In this document: one piece after another, positions 23,879 to 33,310 of the stretch | How positions within the stretch are numbered: position 1 is the stretch's first letter | Layout of the letters: the number at the start of each line of letters is the position of its first letter | From: SG8-38 sp041576815 | Lineage (GTDB): Bacteria > Myxococcota_A > Polyangia > Polyangiales > Houyiibacteriaceae | Assembly (NCBI GenBank): GCA_041576815.1 | Contig: JBFGKE010000016.1 | Span: forward strand, 1-64,000 | Length of the DNA stretch: 64,000 nucleotides | Reading direction: 5' to 3' | The notes under the pieces: model-generated | Told to the model about the DNA's origin: nothing | What the model saw: only the letters and a program-made list of their open reading frames with translations | The model's database searches: none | Position numbers and translations under genes: made by a program

Positions 23879-26311
23879 GTGAAACCCCAATCCCTCATCC
23901 CCCTGGTTCTCTTCTCGTTCGCGGTTGCGCTGCCTGCTTGCCAGGCCGACGAGCCCGGCTCCACCGGCGCGAGCTATGCGTCGTTGATTTCACCCCCCGC
24001 CTCCTGCGGCAATGGGGACCCCACCTGCAACAGCGCGATCGACTACCCCGAGCAGGTCGACCTCAGCGTCGACAACTCGAGGAACCTCGTCTTCTCGAGT
24101 GGCGACAACGCCCTTAACCTTGAGGGCGGAAGCGGAACTGCAGCCCTCGTCGATTCAGATGGTGACGGCGTGCCCGACCCGGCCGACGATTGTGCGGGGC
24201 CTGGTTGGCGACTTCCCTGCGATGGTGACAAGGACGACGACGGCGCCTACCAGACCGCCTATTACGACGTCGGCGGCTCTAACACTGTGTCCGCCACCAT
24301 CGAGATCCAGTCCGATATCCAGAGCGCCGATGTCTATATTCTCATGGACGCCACGGGCTCCATGAGTGGCGAGCAGAACCAGCTCGTGACGGACCTCACC
24401 AGCGGAACCTTTATCGACCCAGGCGATTGTCCGGGAGGCGTGGACACGGGCATCGTCGGAGCCATCCAGTGCGTGATCCCCGACGTGTGGATGGGCGTCG
24501 GGGACTTCAAGGAGGTCTCGTATCTACCGCACAACAACCGCTACGACATGGCGCCCTATCACCACTATCTCGATACGACCAACAACATCCAGCAAGTGCT
24601 CGATGCCGTGTCCGCGTTTCGGGCGGACGGCAACAAGGACTATCCCGAGGCCACCAGCCAAGCGCTATATTCCGTGGTGACGGGAAACGGGCTTGGGGAC
24701 CTGGTGCCGAACCGCGGAGCCTGTCCCTCGCCCTCGGGGCGCTGGGGCTATCCCTGCTTTCGGGACAGCGTGCTGCCGATCATCTTGCTCTTCAGCGACG
24801 CCGACATGTGGAACGGCCCGGTCGCCAACGGCCACACCTATGGCAATCCGCCGTTTGACGGAACCCTCGGCATTGGGACAATGCTGCCGCCGGTGGAGCA
24901 ATCCCCGAACGTGCTGTACTCGAGCGATCCGTTTACAGCCTGGGATCTCGGTGACCTGAGCGCGAAGTCCATGACCGTGATGGGCAGCAACACGAATCTT
25001 GCAAATGATGCGGTGACCTGGGACAAAGGGGTGTGCCTGCAGTGTGGCGGGTCTGGATGCTGGGCCGATGGACGCGATGCCTTTTTGCGGTTCAGCCTCG
25101 GTGGCCTCACCGACATGTTCATCAGCGGTGAAGGGACCGCCTATCACACCACCAACGTTGCCGTCCTCGATGCTGGGCTCACCACACTAAACTGCAATCC
25201 CGGGCCCGGCAGTGGCGACTACTGGGGACGGCTCACACAAACATTGTCGTCCGGAGACTATTATGCCGTTTCGGATGCGTCCGTGGATACGAGCAGCTCG
25301 GTCTCGGGCAGGCGGGGCAACTTCCAACTTCGACTCCACAACTTGACGGAGCACCCGACCGGTGACCCAAGCTGGCAGACCGCCGACCTCCCGATTACGT
25401 GGACGACGGTGGAAACCGAGATCTTGGCCGCTGGGGTCAAAATCGTTAGCGTCATGAGCCCCAATTCGGGGGGCTACATCGCGCTGCCGGACTTGACCGA
25501 GCTCGGGATCGTCACCGGGTCGGTCGACCAGTTCGGTGATCCCTATCTCGAGCAAATCGCAGGCGACGGGTCAGGTCTCGGGGTCGCGGTCCTCGAGGCC
25601 ATGCAAGCTTTGGTCGGCGACACGCGACGGGATGTCACCCTCGTTCCGGAAGACAACCCGGCCACACCGACCGTCGACGAAAGCCAATTCGTGGACACGA
25701 TCGTGGCCAAGGACTGCCCAGACAATGGCATCCCCCAAAAATGCATTGGCGGCTCCGGGACTACCACGTGTCTAGGGTGCCTCGCGGGAGCGAACATTGA
25801 GTTCCAGTTCCGCGTCGGGAACGACTTCGTGCCCCCCGCGGCCACTCCGCAGGTCTTCGACTTCGACATGCGTGTGATGGTCGATGGGACGACCGAGATC
25901 GCCCGATATCCGGTTCGAATCATGGTGCCTCCAACCGGATCCGACTTCGGCACCGGCTACTACCAAAACACCTACGACTCGGATGTGGTGTGCCAGATGC
26001 CGCCCGAGCGGCCCGATTGGGGCACCCTCACTTGGATCGGATCCACGCCATCCGATAGCACGGTGACCTTCGAGTTCTACACCGCAGATGACTTGGTAAG
26101 TCTAGACTCCGTGATTCCGGTGACGCTCACCTATCCCACGGAGACGAGTGTGCAAACCTACGACGTGGGCGACGTGCTGCTCTCGGGCGGCGAAACCAAT
26201 TATAAGCCCTACCTGCGGGTGCGTGCGCGGCTCAACGCGTCCAGCGACGCTCTGAGCACACCGGTATTTCAGGGGTGGTCGATGGAGTTCAACTGCATCC
26301 CGTTTGAGTAG
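23879..26311 (+). CDS. VWA-domain lipoprotein
   Basis: An 810-residue predicted lipoprotein (lipobox LPAC, Cys21). Residues 91-105 (VDSDGDGVPDPADDC) form a thrombospondin-type-3-like calcium motif. A von Willebrand A domain starts near 150 with MIDAS motif DATGSMS (157-163) and continues through LPIILLFSDADMW. A later part (about 330-480) contains Cys pairs and a pre-peptidase-like beta region (FLRFSLGGLTD, GDYYAVSDAS). VWA domains bind protein ligands through a metal ion, so adhesion or assembly at the cell surface is plausible. The GTG start has an excellent AAGGAGG. Third gene of the lipoprotein operon; its end overlaps the convergent PQQ-repeat gene by 23 bases. Confidence 0.88.
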   Translation: MKPQSLIPLVLFSFAVALPACQADEPGSTGASYASLISPPASCGNGDPTCNSAIDYPEQVDLSVDNSRNLVFSSGDNALNLEGGSGTAALVDSDGDGVPDPADDCAGPGWRLPCDGDKDDDGAYQTAYYDVGGSNTVSATIEIQSDIQSADVYILMDATGSMSGEQNQLVTDLTSGTFIDPGDCPGGVDTGIVGAIQCVIPDVWMGVGDFKEVSYLPHNNRYDMAPYHHYLDTTNNIQQVLDAVSAFRADGNKDYPEATSQALYSVVTGNGLGDLVPNRGACPSPSGRWGYPCFRDSVLPIILLFSDADMWNGPVANGHTYGNPPFDGTLGIGTMLPPVEQSPNVLYSSDPFTAWDLGDLSAKSMTVMGSNTNLANDAVTWDKGVCLQCGGSGCWADGRDAFLRFSLGGLTDMFISGEGTAYHTTNVAVLDAGLTTLNCNPGPGSGDYWGRLTQTLSSGDYYAVSDASVDTSSSVSGRRGNFQLRLHNLTEHPTGDPSWQTADLPITWTTVETEILAAGVKIVSVMSPNSGGYIALPDLTELGIVTGSVDQFGDPYLEQIAGDGSGLGVAVLEAMQALVGDTRRDVTLVPEDNPATPTVDESQFVDTIVAKDCPDNGIPQKCIGGSGTTTCLGCLAGANIEFQFRVGNDFVPPAATPQVFDFDMRVMVDGTTEIARYPVRIMVPPTGSDFGTGYYQNTYDSDVVCQMPPERPDWGTLTWIGSTPSDSTVTFEFYTADDLVSLDSVIPVTLTYPTETSVQTYDVGDVLLSGGETNYKPYLRVRARLNASSDALSTPVFQGWSMEFNCIPFE

Positions 26312-28535
26312 CGCCGCCCTTGACCAGCGTCAGCATTGGCTTCGGTGCATAGCCGGCGAGGTAGCCGCTTTCCTCGGCGATGTAGATCCATCCGCGTTCG
26401 TCGACCCGCATGAGATCTGGAACCAGGTCGCAGGGTAGGCTGGCTGAGAGCTTCCGGCCGTCGCTTGGCCGCACGACGTGGACCGAGGACGCCGGTACGA
26501 ATAGCGCTCCGCCTCGAAGCACCGGCTCGAGCCTCCGTGGGATTTCGTCGGCGAGTGCGTCCGCGAGGTTGGCGCTCCACCGAATTGCCCCGGTGTGGAC
26601 GTCGAGCGCGCTGAGCTGGCCGAACGGGGCGTTGACCACCCACGCGTCGTCGATGGTGAGCCCTGCGCCGCCGATGCCAAGGCCGGGATCTTTGGTCTCC
26701 CACACTGGCTCACCGGTTTGCACCGAGTGGGCGCGAAGCGCGGCTTCTTCTCCAGCGGTCGAGGTCAGCACGACGTTGGCCGCTGCGCAGGGGTCGGACG
26801 TGGGGGGCCCCTCGAGCTGTCGCTGCCAGCGCGGGTGGCCGCTGTAGAGATCGATCGCGAAGAGCGCGCCTTCGCGCCGGCCCTGCACCGCCGCCGCGAT
26901 CACGGTTTCGTGGCTGACCAGGGGTTTGAGCTGAAAGCAGCCTCGCTCGGCGAAGCGCCAGACGTCCTCTCCGGTCGCGACGTCGAGGGCGTGAATCGCG
27001 TCTTCGCCGCAAGTGACCAACAGGACGCGGCCGACCCGGGTCATCCGGAACTCGCCCCCGCTCCGAGACGCGAAACGCCATCTGGGCTCGCCCGTCCGGA
27101 CGTCGATCGCGACGAGGCGATGGCTGCCCTCGGTGATCACCGCGACCGGCGGAAGCTCGTCGCCCCCGACCATGAGGCCGACCGGGGGCCCGCCGATCCG
27201 GGGTGTGATGTGCGTTCGGCAGTAGGGCTCGCCGTCCTCCACGTTGCAGAGCTCGACCTCGCCTTCCGGGGAAAGCCGGATGAGCACCGACCCTGCCATC
27301 AAGGTGGTGGCTGCCTGTCCGGGGCGCGCCCAGAGCACCTTGCCGTCGTCCCGCGAGACGGCGACGACGTGCGTCTGCGTGGCGATCACCAGGCGGTCGC
27401 CGCACATGAACACGGAGTTGGCGTCGAGGCCTTCGAGACAGATGCGCCAACGTTCGTCGAACTGCAGGGAGGGCAGCCGGTCCTGCATGCCGAGGGATTC
27501 CATGCGCCCGGTGCTGTGCATGCGTAGGCGGTCCGGGTCGAGGTTCACGAAGCTGTCCGCGCTTCGTCGCGCGCGGATTTCGCGGCGGAGCGCACGAACC
27601 TCTTGCCGCAGCGCGCGCACGCGGAGGTTTCGGCTCTGGCTCCGGTCCGCGGCGACCAGGCTTCGAAGGAGATCGCTCGTCAGCTTCAAGATCGGCAGTG
27701 CAGCCTCGGCAATCGTGAGCGAGGTCGCGGTCAGATCGCCGTGACCGTTCGAGGAAAGCTCGACGCTGACCAGCTGATGGGAGGACTTCCGCATGGCCAC
27801 CTGAAAGCCCCCCGCGCGAAGCCGGACGTGCGTCGGCCGCGGGCTGTCCCACGCGTCGACCAGGGTCCGGACCGCGACCAGCATCCTGTGGGCTGCAAGC
27901 ATGATCGGTCCACGCGCCAGCGAGAGCCGCCTCCCGCGCACGAACGCCCAAAGGTGGCCTTCGAAAAGGAGCGCGTGCACGTCCGCCCTCGTCGAGCGGC
28001 CCTGCGACGGGGCGGACGACGGATGGATCGCGGCTTCGTACCCAAACGCAAGCGGTATCTGCTCGTCGGGCGCGTCGAGCTCGCCGCCGCGCTGATTGAT
28101 CGGCCCAGCAACGCTCTCGGGGTCCGCCGCGATCTGCGTTGCAAGGGCGCGCTCGGCGACTCGAACTGCGATCTGTCTGGCTGTGGGGTCGATCTCCTCT
28201 CCTGCCATCTCGAGCATCGACTGGGCGCAGGTGTCGAGCAGCCGTCGAAGCGGCACGGCGCGGTCGAGTTGGTACGCGACCGGCGCGCTTGCGGTGCCGT
28301 AGCAGCTCACCAACACCGAGCCCCCGCGACGGACGAGCGCGTATTCGATCGGGGCCGTGGCCAAAGGGAGCAGAGCCTTGCGCTTTGCGCCGATCGCGAG
28401 CGCTGCCGCCGCCGCGGTCAGCTCGGCAAGCGCCGGGATTTCGACGTCGAGCTCGCCGCCCAACATCAGCCGTTGGATCGCGGAGTCTCGCCGTTTTTCG
28501 GCGTATGAGTGGGATTCGTCCGAGCGGGCGACCAT
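26289..28535 (-). CDS. PQQ-like beta-propeller protein with unusual N-terminal region
   Basis: A 748-residue protein. The C-terminal half (from about 355) has repeated propeller blades with the PQQ-repeat pattern: GKVLWARPG, GEPRWRFAS, GEDVWRFAE, GHPRWQRQL, GEPVWETKD and GAIRWSANL, so at least six blades. The N-terminal approximately 310 residues match nothing I know and have no signal peptide; a short Arg-rich coiled coil (LRVRALRQEVRALRREIRAR) links the halves. Start ATG 28535 was chosen because the residues before it lack any feature. It is probably a cytoplasmic scaffold rather than a dehydrogenase, since the usual catalytic and signal features are missing. Divergent from the Nudix gene. 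Confidence 0.78.
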   Translation of the reverse strand: MVARSDESHSYAEKRRDSAIQRLMLGGELDVEIPALAELTAAAAALAIGAKRKALLPLATAPIEYALVRRGGSVLVSCYGTASAPVAYQLDRAVPLRRLLDTCAQSMLEMAGEEIDPTARQIAVRVAERALATQIAADPESVAGPINQRGGELDAPDEQIPLAFGYEAAIHPSSAPSQGRSTRADVHALLFEGHLWAFVRGRRLSLARGPIMLAAHRMLVAVRTLVDAWDSPRPTHVRLRAGGFQVAMRKSSHQLVSVELSSNGHGDLTATSLTIAEAALPILKLTSDLLRSLVAADRSQSRNLRVRALRQEVRALRREIRARRSADSFVNLDPDRLRMHSTGRMESLGMQDRLPSLQFDERWRICLEGLDANSVFMCGDRLVIATQTHVVAVSRDDGKVLWARPGQAATTLMAGSVLIRLSPEGEVELCNVEDGEPYCRTHITPRIGGPPVGLMVGGDELPPVAVITEGSHRLVAIDVRTGEPRWRFASRSGGEFRMTRVGRVLLVTCGEDAIHALDVATGEDVWRFAERGCFQLKPLVSHETVIAAAVQGRREGALFAIDLYSGHPRWQRQLEGPPTSDPCAAANVVLTSTAGEEAALRAHSVQTGEPVWETKDPGLGIGGAGLTIDDAWVVNAPFGQLSALDVHTGAIRWSANLADALADEIPRRLEPVLRGGALFVPASSVHVVRPSDGRKLSASLPCDLVPDLMRVDERGWIYIAEESGYLAGYAPKPMLTLVKGGATQTGCS

Positions 28536-28640
28536 GAGCGTTTTTTCCGGCGCGACCTGAGGCAAAAATGGTACTTGCAGCGTCGAGATCGGATCCAAAA
28601 AAAGGCGCGTTGCGCATATGTTGACAGCGGCGGGAGGGCG

Positions 28641-29090
28641 ATGGGCCAAGACGCAAAACAATGGGTTGCCGTGACCGTCTTGGTCTTCCGCGGCGATCGC
28701 GTGTTGTCGATGCAGCGCGCGGCGTCTCAGCGCGCCGGGCCTGGTCTTTGGGAGGGGGTGTCGGGCCGCGTGCTTCCGGGCGAGGATCCGATCACGACCG
28801 CACGTCGAGAGGTCACCGAGGAGACCGGGCTCCGCGTTTGCCTCTCGACTCGGCCGCTAGCGGCGTACGCAGCGGTGCGCCAGGGCGATCCCATGACCGT
28901 GATCGTGTTTCTCGCCGAGCACGAAGAGGGCGAGGTGGCCCTTTCGGAGGAGCACGACGACTACCGATGGTGCACGCTCGACGAGCTCACCGCGCTCGAG
29001 GTGCCGGCACCTCTGGTCGACGCCGCTCGTGAGGCCTCTCGCGAGCCGCCGCGTCGTTCCGGTGGAGTAGACGGTCGAGGGCCCGCGTGA
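28641..29090 (+). CDS. Nudix hydrolase
   Basis: A 149-residue protein with a full Nudix box: G-x5-E-x7-REVTEETG within GRVLPGEDPITTARREVTEE. It should hydrolyse a nucleoside diphosphate linked to another moiety, or act on a related pyrophosphate. ATG 28641 follows CGGGAGGG; the longer frame is not needed. Its last 104 bases overlap the end of the convergent glycosyltransferase gene, which is unusually long for a convergent overlap. The C-terminal tail after about residue 130 is Arg/Gly-rich and may be dispensable. Substrate unknown. Confidence 0.88.
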   Translation: MGQDAKQWVAVTVLVFRGDRVLSMQRAASQRAGPGLWEGVSGRVLPGEDPITTARREVTEETGLRVCLSTRPLAAYAAVRQGDPMTVIVFLAEHEEGEVALSEEHDDYRWCTLDELTALEVPAPLVDAAREASREPPRRSGGVDGRGPA

Positions 29091-30186
29091 AGGCCGCGAT
29101 CGAGTGGCGCGTCGCGAGATAGTGTCTCGCTTTCGCGGCCAGCGCCGTCGCGGCCCCTGAATTCCGCAGGAGACCAAGCCCAGCGCGTGCGAGGGCCGCG
29201 CCGTCGTCGTTGGGCACGAGGATCGAGGCGTTTTCGATCGAAAGCCCGGCGGCGGCCCGTTCCATCGCCACGACGGGCACCCCTCGTGCAAAGGCATCGA
29301 GCATTTTGATCGGGAGCCCGCCCTCCGTTCGCCGAGGGATCCAAGCGAGATCGCTTGCGGCATGGGCCCTCGCCCGCGCCGGCTCCCCGGCGAGTGGCCT
29401 GACGTCGACCGCGTCCCCGAGCCCCGCCCGGGCTGCTTCGCGGTGGACCAAGTGCGGGTCGGACTCGGTCGCGATCAGCAGTCTGACGGTAGGCTCGAAC
29501 CGTCTCGAGACGGCGAGGGCCTCGACGAGATGCTCCCACCCTTGATACCGGTCGAGGTTGCCCGCGTACAGACACACCGGTACGTCCCTGGGGATCTCGA
29601 GCGCACTGCGCGCCTCGGCGCGGGACGGCTCGCCGCGCCCGGGGCGGGGTGGCCAGGGGACCGGCAGGTAGATCGCCTGCGGGCCGAGCCGCTTCGCTAA
29701 CATCGGCGAGACGGCTGCGATTCCGGCGGCGCGCGCGCGTACCCGCGCATCGACCGATCGCGCGGCCGCTCCGACGAGGCGCGGTGGCAGCGATCGGAAG
29801 TAGATCGGCAGCTCACGCTCGAGATCGGTATGGACGACGTAGAGGACGGGGGCGACCCTCGCTGCGAGCGCCGCGCACGCCGCCTCGATGTGGTGAGCCA
29901 CGATCGCGTCCGGCCGGATCGCTTTCACGAGACGGCGAATCTCGAGCACGCACCGCGCATCGAGGGCGACCTTGCCCCACGACGGTCCCGATCGAAGCGA
30001 GCGAACCTTGGGAAAATCGGGGACGCGGTCGACCCTGTACGGCGTGTCCAGCGCGTAGCCGCAGTGCGCGTAGGCGAGAAGGCGCGCCGGTCGGCCCGTG
30101 CGGACGGACGCTTCGAGCATCGAGGCAATCGCGGCCTGTGTCCCCTGGTGGGTTGGAAACGGGAGGCAGGCGACGTGAAGGATCAT
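28987..30186 (-). CDS. GT4-family glycosyltransferase
   Basis: A 399-residue retaining glycosyltransferase. The C-terminal nucleotide-sugar domain shows VCLYAGNLDRYQGWEHLVEA and the acceptor/donor motif RTEGGLPIKMLDAFARGVPV, equivalent to the GT4 E-x7-E region. The N-terminal domain starts MILHVACLPFPTHQGTQAA. It probably builds an exopolysaccharide, O-antigen or glycolipid. Its start overlaps the stop of the preceding phosphatase-superfamily gene (4 bases), so the three form an operon. Its 3' end extends into the Nudix gene. Confidence 0.88.
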   Translation of the reverse strand: MILHVACLPFPTHQGTQAAIASMLEASVRTGRPARLLAYAHCGYALDTPYRVDRVPDFPKVRSLRSGPSWGKVALDARCVLEIRRLVKAIRPDAIVAHHIEAACAALAARVAPVLYVVHTDLERELPIYFRSLPPRLVGAAARSVDARVRARAAGIAAVSPMLAKRLGPQAIYLPVPWPPRPGRGEPSRAEARSALEIPRDVPVCLYAGNLDRYQGWEHLVEALAVSRRFEPTVRLLIATESDPHLVHREAARAGLGDAVDVRPLAGEPARARAHAASDLAWIPRRTEGGLPIKMLDAFARGVPVVAMERAAAGLSIENASILVPNDDGAALARAGLGLLRNSGAATALAAKARHYLATRHSIAAFTRALDRLLHRNDAAARERPHERRRPEVPAPRAR

Positions 30187-31871
30187 TCGACGTATCCGAG
30201 CGCGCGAAGGCGCGAGACGACGATTGATTCATCCGAGGTTTCGGCCGGCCGGGTCGGGTCGGGCGCGGGAAGGGGATTGGTGGCACCGGCGTCGGTGTCG
30301 AGCGTTTCCCAAAGCACACGACCGAGAAACGTGGGCGGCACCGTGAGCCCCAGCCGATGGAGAAGCGTGGCCGACAGGTCGGCGATGTGTGCGTCGATGC
30401 GGCCCGCCGAGCCGAGCTTCGGCCCGGCCATCGCCATGAAGCCGTGCGCGCGATGGCTGCCGGGGAGGCTGCGGCCCTTCTTTCCTATTTTTTCGTGCGC
30501 GGCGAGCCTTCGAAACGTTTCGGGCCTCGCCGCCCCCCGGCCTTCCGGCGGGGCGGGCGTCGGCATCAAATTGTAAGAGTATCCATCGTCGAGGTGGAGC
30601 TCGAGCAACAGGTCGGGCGCTCGATCGAGGTGCGGCCCTTCAAAGAGCTCTTCTTTCGGCACGACGTCTTTGAACACCGGTTTGCCGTTCCAGGGATCGC
30701 GCGTTTCGAGCAACGCGGCCCGCACCCGATGCGCCACCTCCGCTTTTTGCTCAGGCAGCACGGTGCCGTCCGGCTCGCGCCCCGCGAGGTTGAGGTGAAC
30801 GGCGGGGAAATAGTTGAGCTCGTCGCTGAAGGCCAAGGTCCGCGTCATGTCGATCGCGCCGAATCGTACGTTCGACTCGAGCCGGCCCGGCAGGTACCCG
30901 TTGCCGAGGCGAAAGAGCTGTTCTCGTGCTCGCGGCGGAAGCCGTCGCAGCGCGATTTCCTTGAGCCTCGGTCCGAGGCTAGCCCGGCGGCGTCGAAACG
31001 TCAGCAGGCCATGTTCGCAGAGGAGGCGGTTCAGGTACAGCACCTTGTCCGATGATCCACCCGACCCGTGGTCGCTCAGCAGCGTGATTTCGGTTTGGTC
31101 GCCCCCCGCGGCACGAAGCAAGGTGCCCACCGCAGCGTCGAGCGCTTCGTAGACGCGGCCAAGGCCCTCCGCGGTCGTCCCCAGGACGCGTTCGGGGCGC
31201 CGCGGTGACCCAGGGTCGTGGTGGGCCCACAGGTAGTGCGAGGCCGTGTCGCTTTCGCCGAAGTACAGGGCGAACACGTCCCACGGCTGTCGCCCCATCA
31301 GCCACAGCGCCCACTCGGTTTTTCGCCGTATCCGCGCTTCGAGCGAGCCCGGCAGACGATCGAGCCATCCCGGCGCGTCGGCGCGAAACTCGTCGACGTC
31401 GTCGAAGCTCGGTCGGCCGAAGCGCTTCACTGTTTCGTCGAACAGCGAGCGGGGCCAGACGAAGCTCCGGTCCGCTTCGAACGCCACCGGTGCGTCCCAG
31501 CCGCTCACGAAGATCCCGTGCTCGAGCTCTTCGGGCGGCCACGTCGCCGGAAAGCTGAGGCACGCGCACCGAAGACCGAGACGGTCGAGCTGCTGAAAGA
31601 CGGTCGGCGCCTCGCGTGCCGTGCCACCCGAAAAGCGCACCCGGTACCCACGCCTCGTCGTGAAGTCGAAGACACCGTGGCGCCCCGGATCGACACCCGT
31701 GAGGAAAGTCGTCCAGTTCGGGAGGGTCGCCGGCGGTTGAACCGAGCGGAGCGCCGAATACGCGCCGCGGCTCATCACACGATGGATGTGGGGCAGGCGG
31801 GCCGGGCCGAGCCGCTCGACGAGCCCGAGGTCGAATCCGTCGAGACCGATCACCAGCGCGCGGGCAGCCAT
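30183..31871 (-). CDS. Alkaline-phosphatase-superfamily protein (type I phosphodiesterase-like), copy 2
   Basis: A 562-residue protein opening ALVIGLDGFDLGLVERL, with the metal-binding Asp in GLDG and the probable nucleophile Thr in LPNWTTFLTG. Later metal ligands are suggested by FGESDTASHYLW, LLSDHGSGG and GSHRAHGFM. It ends in SRLRALGYVE, the usual end of this family in deltaproteobacteria. No signal peptide or membrane segment is obvious. Members cleave phosphodiester or phosphonate bonds, or transfer phospho-groups to glycans. It lies between a paralogue and a glycosyltransferase with tight spacing, suggesting glycan or glycolipid modification. Confidence 0.87.
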   Translation of the reverse strand: MAARALVIGLDGFDLGLVERLGPARLPHIHRVMSRGAYSALRSVQPPATLPNWTTFLTGVDPGRHGVFDFTTRRGYRVRFSGGTAREAPTVFQQLDRLGLRCACLSFPATWPPEELEHGIFVSGWDAPVAFEADRSFVWPRSLFDETVKRFGRPSFDDVDEFRADAPGWLDRLPGSLEARIRRKTEWALWLMGRQPWDVFALYFGESDTASHYLWAHHDPGSPRRPERVLGTTAEGLGRVYEALDAAVGTLLRAAGGDQTEITLLSDHGSGGSSDKVLYLNRLLCEHGLLTFRRRRASLGPRLKEIALRRLPPRAREQLFRLGNGYLPGRLESNVRFGAIDMTRTLAFSDELNYFPAVHLNLAGREPDGTVLPEQKAEVAHRVRAALLETRDPWNGKPVFKDVVPKEELFEGPHLDRAPDLLLELHLDDGYSYNLMPTPAPPEGRGAARPETFRRLAAHEKIGKKGRSLPGSHRAHGFMAMAGPKLGSAGRIDAHIADLSATLLHRLGLTVPPTFLGRVLWETLDTDAGATNPLPAPDPTRPAETSDESIVVSRLRALGYVE

Positions 31872-31888
31872 GGAGCGAGCCTAGCGCG

Positions 31889-33271
31889 TCATCGGCTCCA
31901 GTCCCGTCCGAGGATTCCGGGCGGTCGTGGAACGCCAAACACCCCGAGTATCGTTGGCGCGAGGTCGTAGATCTCCGCATCCTCGACGTATCCTCGTGCG
32001 GGTGTCTTGCCGCCGCTCAAGACGAAGATCCCGCTCCAGTCGTGGTTGCAACCGTCCGGGCCGGCGTCGTTCTCGGTCACGACGAGGCGGCCCGCGCCGA
32101 GCGAGCCAATCGCGCGGAGCCGGAGCTCGTCGAAGTAGACCATCAGGTCGGGTGGAAAGCCGCGCGTGCGCCGATAGCGCTCTTCGGGAACCCTCACGCT
32201 GACCGCGACGGGATCGCCTCGGTCATCTTCGATGTTTTCGAGCTCTGCACGAATCCGTGCGCGCACTCCGGCGAGCTCGCTTTCGGGAACGATGCCGGCT
32301 GGCTCACGGCCGCGGACGTTCAGAAAGACCCTCGCGTAATACCCACCCTCGGCCCACGCGGTCGTGCGGTTCCAATCGATCGCGGCGTGGTCGAGCGGGC
32401 CGTGCAAGGCCGCATCGTGTCGAAGCACGAGATGTCCCCGCCGGATCAGCCACTCGTTGATACGAAACCCCCCGTGCATGGCACGTGCGCCGTGATCGCT
32501 CACGACAGCGATGACGGTGTCGCCGTGTGCCGCGCGGCAGAGCCTGCCGATGTGGCGGTCGAGGGTTCCGTAATAACGGCGGCCGAAGTCGATCCACGGA
32601 TTGTCGGGCTCGTGCCGCGGGTGGGACGGGTCGATGTGTCGCCAAAACGCATGGTGAAAGCGGTCGACCCCGATCTCGACGAGCATCATGAAGTCGGGCT
32701 GCTTTCGTTTCCACACGTGCTCGGCGATGCGCACGTGCTGCTCGGTCATGTCGACGATGTCCCGATAGATGCGGTCGAGGTCGTTGCTTCGAAAGTCTTC
32801 GACGTCTGCCCGGTACGGTCCGAGCTCGTCCTCGAGCTCCGCCTCAAGCGCCCTGGGGTAACACCAGGGCGCATCCCCTCCGGGCCACATGAAGCCCGAA
32901 ACCATCGCGCCGTGCACCGGGGTCGGCGGGGAGGTGAGTGGCACGAAGAGCGGCGCGACGCGAAGCCCGTGCTCGCCGAGCCAATCCCAGGCGCGCTTGA
33001 CCTGGACATCGGCAGAGCTGGCCAGTCGAAGGGCGGTCTCGCCCGGGACGCGATTGCGAAACCCATAGAGGCCGAGCTCCCCTGGATCGCGTCCCGACAC
33101 CATGCATGTCCAGGCGGGGACGGTGATCGGGGGCTCGGTGCTTCGAAGCGGTCCCCACGTCCCTCGATCGAGGAGCGCGCCGAGGTGGGGCATGCTTTCG
33201 CGGTACCGATCGAACACGAGCTGCGGGGATGCGCAGTCGAGCCCGATCACCATCATCGTCGGCCGACCCAT
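31889..33271 (-). CDS. Alkaline-phosphatase-superfamily protein (type I phosphodiesterase-like), copy 1
   Basis: A 460-residue paralogue of the next gene: MMVIGLDCASPQLVF carries the first metal-binding Asp, the nucleophile is likely Thr in VPAWTCMVSG, and IGVDRFHHAFW, VVSDHGARAMHGG and CNHDWSGIFVLSG supply further metal ligands. It is followed by copy 2 after 17 bases, then by the GT4 gene, and preceded by a hybrid kinase gene 39 bases upstream in the same direction. The likely role is phosphohydrolase or phosphotransferase on an envelope glycan; the substrate is unknown. Confidence 0.87.
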   Translation of the reverse strand: MGRPTMMVIGLDCASPQLVFDRYRESMPHLGALLDRGTWGPLRSTEPPITVPAWTCMVSGRDPGELGLYGFRNRVPGETALRLASSADVQVKRAWDWLGEHGLRVAPLFVPLTSPPTPVHGAMVSGFMWPGGDAPWCYPRALEAELEDELGPYRADVEDFRSNDLDRIYRDIVDMTEQHVRIAEHVWKRKQPDFMMLVEIGVDRFHHAFWRHIDPSHPRHEPDNPWIDFGRRYYGTLDRHIGRLCRAAHGDTVIAVVSDHGARAMHGGFRINEWLIRRGHLVLRHDAALHGPLDHAAIDWNRTTAWAEGGYYARVFLNVRGREPAGIVPESELAGVRARIRAELENIEDDRGDPVAVSVRVPEERYRRTRGFPPDLMVYFDELRLRAIGSLGAGRLVVTENDAGPDGCNHDWSGIFVLSGGKTPARGYVEDAEIYDLAPTILGVFGVPRPPGILGRDWSR

Positions 33272-33310
33272 GCGTCCCTCTTAGCGGTTCCGGCGCAGGT
33301 GGTCCCTCGG

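Noticed and set aside
26710..28656. 648-residue minus-strand frame opposite-phase to the propeller gene
   Set aside because: Extremely Arg-rich with no motif; the alternative frame holds clear PQQ-type repeats.
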